Positions 4,641 through 7,789 of a DNA stretch of 7,789 bases are shown piece by piece (position 1 is the stretch's first letter; each line of letters opens with the position of its first letter). A program made the position numbers and the translations under genes. This DNA is from Deltaproteobacteria bacterium. GTDB lineage: Bacteria > Desulfobacterota > Desulfobaccia > Desulfobaccales > 0-14-0-80-60-11. The notes beneath the pieces were generated by a model. The model was not told the origin of the DNA and did not search any database. It was given only the letters and a program-made list of their open reading frames with translations. The DNA is taken from contig VGSO01000129.1 in assembly GCA_016874945.1 (NCBI GenBank), positions 1-7,789 on the forward strand. The letters run 5' to 3'.

Positions 4641-5727
4641 TCATGAGCGACTGCTCACGTCCAGGTCGCCGTCCAGGACCGCGTCCACGTTGCCTTCTTC
4701 GTGCTTGGTGCGGTGGTCCTTAATGAGACGGTAGGGCTGAAGGATATAAGAGCGGATCTGGCTGCCCCAGGCAATCTCCTTCTGGGATTCTTGGAGCTCC
4801 TGCTTTTTCTCCTCCCGCTTCCGTCTTTCCAGGTCATAGAGGCGGGCCCGGAGCACCTTCATGGCCAGCTCCCGGTTGCGGTGTTGGGAGCGCTCCGTCT
4901 GGGAACTTACCACGATGCCGGTGGGCAGGTGGGTCAGGCGCACCGCGGAACTGGTCTTGTTGACGTGCTGGCCTCCGGGGCCGCTGGCCCGGAAGGTGTC
5001 CACCCGCAGGTCTTTTTCGTTGATTTCCACTTCGATGCGGTCATCCACCTCGGGAAGGACCTGAACCGCAGTAAACGAGGTGTGCCGCCGGCCGCTGGCG
5101 TCAAAAGGGGAGATGCGCACCAGGCGGTGGATGCCCGTTTCGCTCTTGAAATAGCCGTAGGCGTAAGGGCCGGACGCGGCGAAGGTGACGCTTTTGACCC
5201 CTGCCTCATCCCCGGGGAGCAGGTCTATGGTTTCCGTCTTGAAGTCTTTCCGTTCGGCGTAGCGGAGATACATGCGCAGCAGCATTTCGGTCCAATCCTG
5301 GGCTTCAGTGCCGCCGGCCCCTGCATGGATAGTGATAATGGCGTTTTTGGGGTCTTCCTCGGTGGTAAGCAGCAGCCGGAGTTCCCAGTCCCGGAAGCTT
5401 TTCTCCATCTGGGCCAGCCCCGCCACCACTTCCTTCCGGGCTGGCTCATCGCCTTCCTCCACGGCCAGGTCCAGGAGGACCTCCAGGTCTTCCACTTCCT
5501 TGCCCCGGCGCTGGTAGTCCTCCAGGGACTGGATCAGGACGGCCCGCTCCTTGAGCACCGCCGCGGCCTGGGCCCCGTCGTCCCAGAAGCCCGGCTGGGC
5601 CGTTAATTTCTCCAGTTCGGCTAAACGGCTCTCCTTCCCCCCCAGATCAAAGATGACCTCGGAGCAATTCGAGTCTATCTGCCAGGGCCTTGATTCCAGC
5701 CCGGATATCTAAGGTGTCGGGTAACAT
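4641..5727 (-). CDS. prfB: peptide chain release factor 2 (with programmed +1 frameshift)
   Basis: RF2 releases finished peptides at UGA and UAA codons on the ribosome. The reading starts at ATG 5727 (TAGGAGG upstream), runs 26 codons to TGA at 5647-5649, and continues in the +1 frame from GAT at 5648, giving about 361 residues, close to the usual 365. The SPF anticodon-mimic motif (VRISPFDASG) and the GGQ motif (ASGPGGQHVNKTSSAVRLTHLPTGI) are intact. The N-terminal helical domain reads DLGGKESRLAELEKLTAQPGFWDD after the shift. The stop is TGA at 4641-4643. In a cell that also decodes UGA as selenocysteine, this gene shows that UGA still works as stop, which rules out genome-wide recoding of UGA. 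Confidence 0.97.
5647..5660 (-). promoter_or_regulatory. prfB programmed +1 frameshift site
   Basis: The site reads GAGGT-CAT-CTT-TGA: an internal Shine-Dalgarno-like GAGGT three bases before the slippery CTT, then the in-frame TGA. This matches the E. coli layout. When RF2 is scarce the ribosome slips one base and makes full-length RF2, so the protein regulates itself. Confidence 0.95.
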
Positions 5728-5767
5728 TAAAGCCTCCTAAAATTTTCGGGAGATCATTTATCAATTA

Positions 5768-5794
5768 ATATTATCAGAAAACCAGGAGAATCAA
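5768..5794 (-). promoter_or_regulatory. possible prfB promoter
   Basis: On the - strand TTGATT (5794-5789) and TAATAT (5773-5768) are separated by 15 bases, about 40 bases before the ATG. The spacing is short and the -35 imperfect, so this is tentative. Confidence 0.35.
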
Positions 5795-5801
5795 AATGGT
5801 T

Positions 5802-5843
5802 CCGGCTAACGGTAGTGTCCTATTAGGACACTACCCGGCTAAC
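5802..5843. mobile_element. palindrome flanked by 9-bp direct repeats (possible insertion scar)
   Basis: GGTAGTGTCC (5811-5820) pairs with GGACACTACC (5826-5835), and TA/TA extends the arms across the five central bases, making a nearly perfect 25-base palindrome. The 9-mer CCGGCTAAC occurs directly before it (5802-5810) and again at its end (5835-5843, overlapping one base). The arrangement resembles two inverted ends of a small element inside a 9-bp target duplication, or a MITE/IS remnant. It also sits where the GC-rich prfB region meets the AT-rich 64-residue/protease pair. A plain hairpin terminator for the leftward unit is an alternative. Confidence 0.5.
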
Positions 5844-5909
5844 CTATGATTGGAAATCTTGAACGGGTGGGTAGGAATTTCAGATAACAGCGAAGAAAAT
5901 TTGTCGCGG

Positions 5910-6104
5910 TTAATTACCAAAGAGAGTATCATAACCATAACGCTCGGTCTCTTGGCGCGAAGGCACCTTGGTATCCTTCTTTGGAATAATGCCCTTTTGC
6001 CTTTTCTCTTCGAGGAAGCGCTTGAGCCTAAACAGATCAGGCCTTTTGGCTTCCATTTCTTTCTTTGCGGTCAAAAGGTCCTCGAAATCTTTAATTACGG
6101 ACAT
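5910..6104 (-). CDS. small charged hypothetical protein paired with the SDH-type protease
   Basis: A 64-residue protein from ATG 6104 (GGGAG 9 bases upstream) to TAA 5910. It is highly charged and helical: MSVIKDFEDLLTAKKEMEAK, then a Lys/Arg-rich middle and a Tyr-containing end RYGYDTLFGN. There is no signal, membrane segment or cysteine. It starts 12 bases after the protease stop, so the two are translated from one message and may work together as partner, adaptor or substrate. I do not recognise a family. Base composition is AT-rich like the protease and unlike the flanking genes. Confidence 0.7.
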   Translation of the reverse strand: MSVIKDFEDLLTAKKEMEAKRPDLFRLKRFLEEKRQKGIIPKKDTKVPSRQETERYGYDTLFGN

Positions 6105-6116
6105 CGCTCAATCTCC

Positions 6117-6986
6117 CTAAAAGAAGTTTTTGCTGTGAAGGAAGCTTGTGTATTTTTCGCGCTGAATATATTCCAACATTGCTGTCCGGCACGCTAATTG
6201 AATAGTGCGAAGTGGTGTATTATTCGAATAATCATCAATTTTTAATCGCAGAAGATTGGTGAGTGTGTTTATGCCTATCATTCGCCCATGAGAATGCCAA
6301 AGTTTGTTGTCTGAAAGCATTTTTGCAATTTCTTCTGCACGTTTTTCTTTTTCCTTAGTGGTTACTGGCTTTCCCTTTTTCCTGGGATCGGTCGCGTGAG
6401 TACCCCAGTTTGCGAACTTGTACTGCACTAACCATTTTTTCAGCAATGTAATGGTAAGGTTCTTCGCTTGCTCATATGAACTCAACATGGCAAGGTCAAG
6501 TTTTTCAAACATAATAAATTCAGCATCGGTTAATTCGCCTTTTTTTGATTTTTCAATCATTTTCTCTACCTGATCTAGATATCCTAAAGCGGAAGCATAA
6601 TCTTTCCCTGTAAATACCTGGGGATCGATTGGTCCTAGAGATGAAGAATAATCCATGAATATTTTGTTTCCTGACATGCAAAAAATTGTCCCGGCAGACA
6701 TGGCATAATCGGGAACAACGAAATACACTTCCTGATAGTGAAACCTAATAATATCTACCATTTTCTCAACGGTCTCAGCTAAACCGCCATGTGTCGTCAG
6801 GAATATGGTGACACGTTGTTGATCTATTGATTCAGATTTAAGTTTTTCGATGAAATCTCTAAACATTTTGTCGATTGGCGGAACTATTGATCCATAAAAA
6901 AACACGATATCCGAGGATAAGTGCGCTTCGAGCTTTGCGAGCCTTTCGTTGACACTTTCTTTTATATATCTATCAAAAATACGCAC
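6117..6986 (-). CDS. SDH-family Clp-fold serine protease
   Basis: A 289-residue protein of the ClpP/SppA-like crotonase fold, matching the serine dehydrogenase proteinase (SDH) type. Markers in order: VTIFLTTHGGLAETVEKMVDIIR (about 59-81), a ClpP-like oxyanion/strand region; YAMSAGT with candidate nucleophile Ser97; SSSLGPIDPQ (about 114-123); and WHSHGR (about 230-235), which carries candidate catalytic His. No signal peptide is seen, so a cytoplasmic location is likely. The start is GTG 6986 with GGGGAAGG nine bases upstream; the stop is TAG 6117. It leads a two-gene unit with the 64-residue protein. AT-rich composition and unrelated housekeeping flanks suggest horizontal acquisition. The biological substrate is unknown. 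Confidence 0.85.
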   Translation of the reverse strand: MRIFDRYIKESVNERLAKLEAHLSSDIVFFYGSIVPPIDKMFRDFIEKLKSESIDQQRVTIFLTTHGGLAETVEKMVDIIRFHYQEVYFVVPDYAMSAGTIFCMSGNKIFMDYSSSLGPIDPQVFTGKDYASALGYLDQVEKMIEKSKKGELTDAEFIMFEKLDLAMLSSYEQAKNLTITLLKKWLVQYKFANWGTHATDPRKKGKPVTTKEKEKRAEEIAKMLSDNKLWHSHGRMIGINTLTNLLRLKIDDYSNNTPLRTIQLACRTAMLEYIQREKYTSFLHSKNFF

Positions 6987-7038
6987 TTTTTATTACCTTC
7001 CCCAATAAAACAAGTCACTACAGGAGCGACGCTGTTAT

Positions 7039-7067
7039 AAATTATGGTTAAACAGCCAATTTTTCAA
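7039..7067 (-). promoter_or_regulatory. promoter of the protease unit
   Basis: On the - strand TTGAAA (7067-7062), 17 bases, then TAATTT (7044-7039), about 50 bases before the GTG start. The bases 6987-7155 otherwise show no gene. Moderate match to sigma70 consensus. Confidence 0.5.
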
Positions 7068-7155
7068 GCGGGTCCATGTTCATTTTAGAATCTTTATCGA
7101 AAATTTGCCAGAAATTATGAAATCCATGACGCAAAAATTTATAGCCTCATTTTTT

Positions 7156-7789
7156 TCAAAAAAAAGCACTAAAGCCGGGCAAGTCCAAAAGCAGCGCGCC
7201 GCCCAGGGCCAGGATCTCCAGCGCCTCATTGGCCGCGCCCAGGACGTCGCCGGTGATGCCACCTAATTTTTGAAAAAAATAAAATTTCAAGAGGACCACG
7301 ACGCCGGCGGCGGCGGCCATCAGGACCAATCCGGCCGGCCCCACGGCCAGCAGCGCCAGGGCCGCGGCAATCAGGGTGGCGCCTAACATTGTCGAGGCGG
7401 TGACCCCCAGGGTCATCGCTTCCCCCAGGCCCCCTTCCTTTCGGGCATAAGGAGAGAGATAAGCCAGCAGCACCATGCCCCAGCGGCTCACCAGGGGAAA
7501 TAAGATGAAAATCCTGCCGGCCCCGGCGCCCAGGGACAGGAAAAACCCGTACTTCATCAGCAGGGCCAGAATCAGGCCGGCCGCGCCGAAGGCCCCCAGG
7601 GCGGAATCTTTCATGATGCGCAGCCGGGCCTCCGGGTCCCGGCCCCCGCCCAGGCCGTCCACGGTGTCCGCCAGGCCGTCCAGGTGGAGGCCCCGGGTGA
7701 TGATGACAGTGAGAGCCAGGAGCAAGGCCGCGGCCGCGGGAGGGGGGAAAATCCGGCCTAATCCCGCCCAGGCTCCCCAATAAATCAGC
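7156..7789 (-). CDS. cobS: adenosylcobinamide-GDP ribazoletransferase (cobalamin synthase), N-terminus missing
   Basis: This membrane enzyme joins adenosylcobinamide-GDP and alpha-ribazole (phosphate) in the last steps of adenosylcobalamin (B12) synthesis. The frame is open at the right edge and gives about 210 residues; the family is around 250, so roughly 40 N-terminal residues lie outside. The signature GLHLDGLADTVDGLGGGRDP, followed by RLRIMKDSALGAFGA, is typical of CobS and includes the acidic residues that bind Mg. Several hydrophobic helices follow (for example LVLMAAAAGVVVLLKFYF), then GGITGDVLGAANE, another family block. The stop is TGA 7156-7158. TTG 7725 is an internal codon, not the start, since the family homology continues upstream. 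B12 synthesis fits an anaerobe. Confidence 0.93.
   Translation of the reverse strand, partial: LIYWGAWAGLGRIFPPPAAAALLLALTVIITRGLHLDGLADTVDGLGGGRDPEARLRIMKDSALGAFGAAGLILALLMKYGFFLSLGAGAGRIFILFPLVSRWGMVLLAYLSPYARKEGGLGEAMTLGVTASTMLGATLIAAALALLAVGPAGLVLMAAAAGVVVLLKFYFFQKLGGITGDVLGAANEALEILALGGALLLDLPGFSAFF

Noticed and set aside
4627..4643. Terminator of prfB (GAGCC/GGCTC hairpin)
   Set aside because: The stem is five pairs, overlaps the stop codon and has no T run on the - strand; too weak to call.
4701..5606. A 301-residue + strand ORF opposite prfB
   Set aside because: It is the antisense shadow of a well-supported RF2 gene in GC-rich DNA, with no recognisable domains.
5850..6197. A 115-residue + strand ORF opposite the small protein and the protease end
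   Set aside because: It overlaps two genes that have good ribosome-binding sites and, for the protease, clear family motifs; nothing supports coding on the + strand.

Overview
The window looks like a chromosomal piece of an anaerobic, selenocysteine-using bacterium, most plausibly a Desulfobacterota (deltaproteobacterial) relative. This rests on GC-rich coding DNA, an RF2 gene with its UGA-dependent frameshift, a cobalamin synthesis gene, and above all several genes interrupted by in-frame TGA codons exactly where redox cysteines are expected. The assignment is an inference; no rRNA is present.

Layout. Bases 1-63 are the 3' end of a + strand gene. Bases 64-278 hold hairpins and heptamer repeats. 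Positions 279-1376 form a divergent pair: leftward, a thioredoxin-like selenoprotein; rightward, an ArsR/SmtB repressor (CxCxC tail) followed by a 35-residue CxCxC peptide. A near-consensus promoter and a 16-bp palindromic operator sit between them, and a second copy of the operator precedes the small peptide. Positions 4377-1470 form a leftward operon with its own promoter and AT-rich inverted repeat: a cysteine-free ArsR repressor, a protein of unknown family with an in-frame TGA, a membrane fusion of rhodanese, DsbD-type transmembrane domain and thioredoxin with two in-frame TGAs at the rhodanese active site, and a second thioredoxin-like selenoprotein. Continuous open reading frames across the TGAs, matching paralogues, and hairpins just after each TGA all favour selenocysteine over frameshift or decay.

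Together these genes read as an ArsR-controlled thiol/selenol electron relay. Cytoplasmic thioredoxin-like selenoproteins, the DsbD-type membrane conduit and an extracytoplasmic seleno-rhodanese could pass reducing power outward to a metal(loid), organometal or sulfane-sulfur substrate. The substrate is not visible in the sequence. From memory, selenoprotein sets linked to organometal metabolism (the 'SAO' genes, including a thioredoxin-like SaoT) have been described. Whether this locus belongs to them needs a profile search.

The rest is mostly housekeeping: prfB (RF2, complete with programmed frameshift) after a 12-copy heptamer repeat, an AT-rich two-gene segment (64-residue protein and a Clp-fold SDH-type serine protease) that looks horizontally acquired, and the C-terminal most of cobS, open at the right edge.
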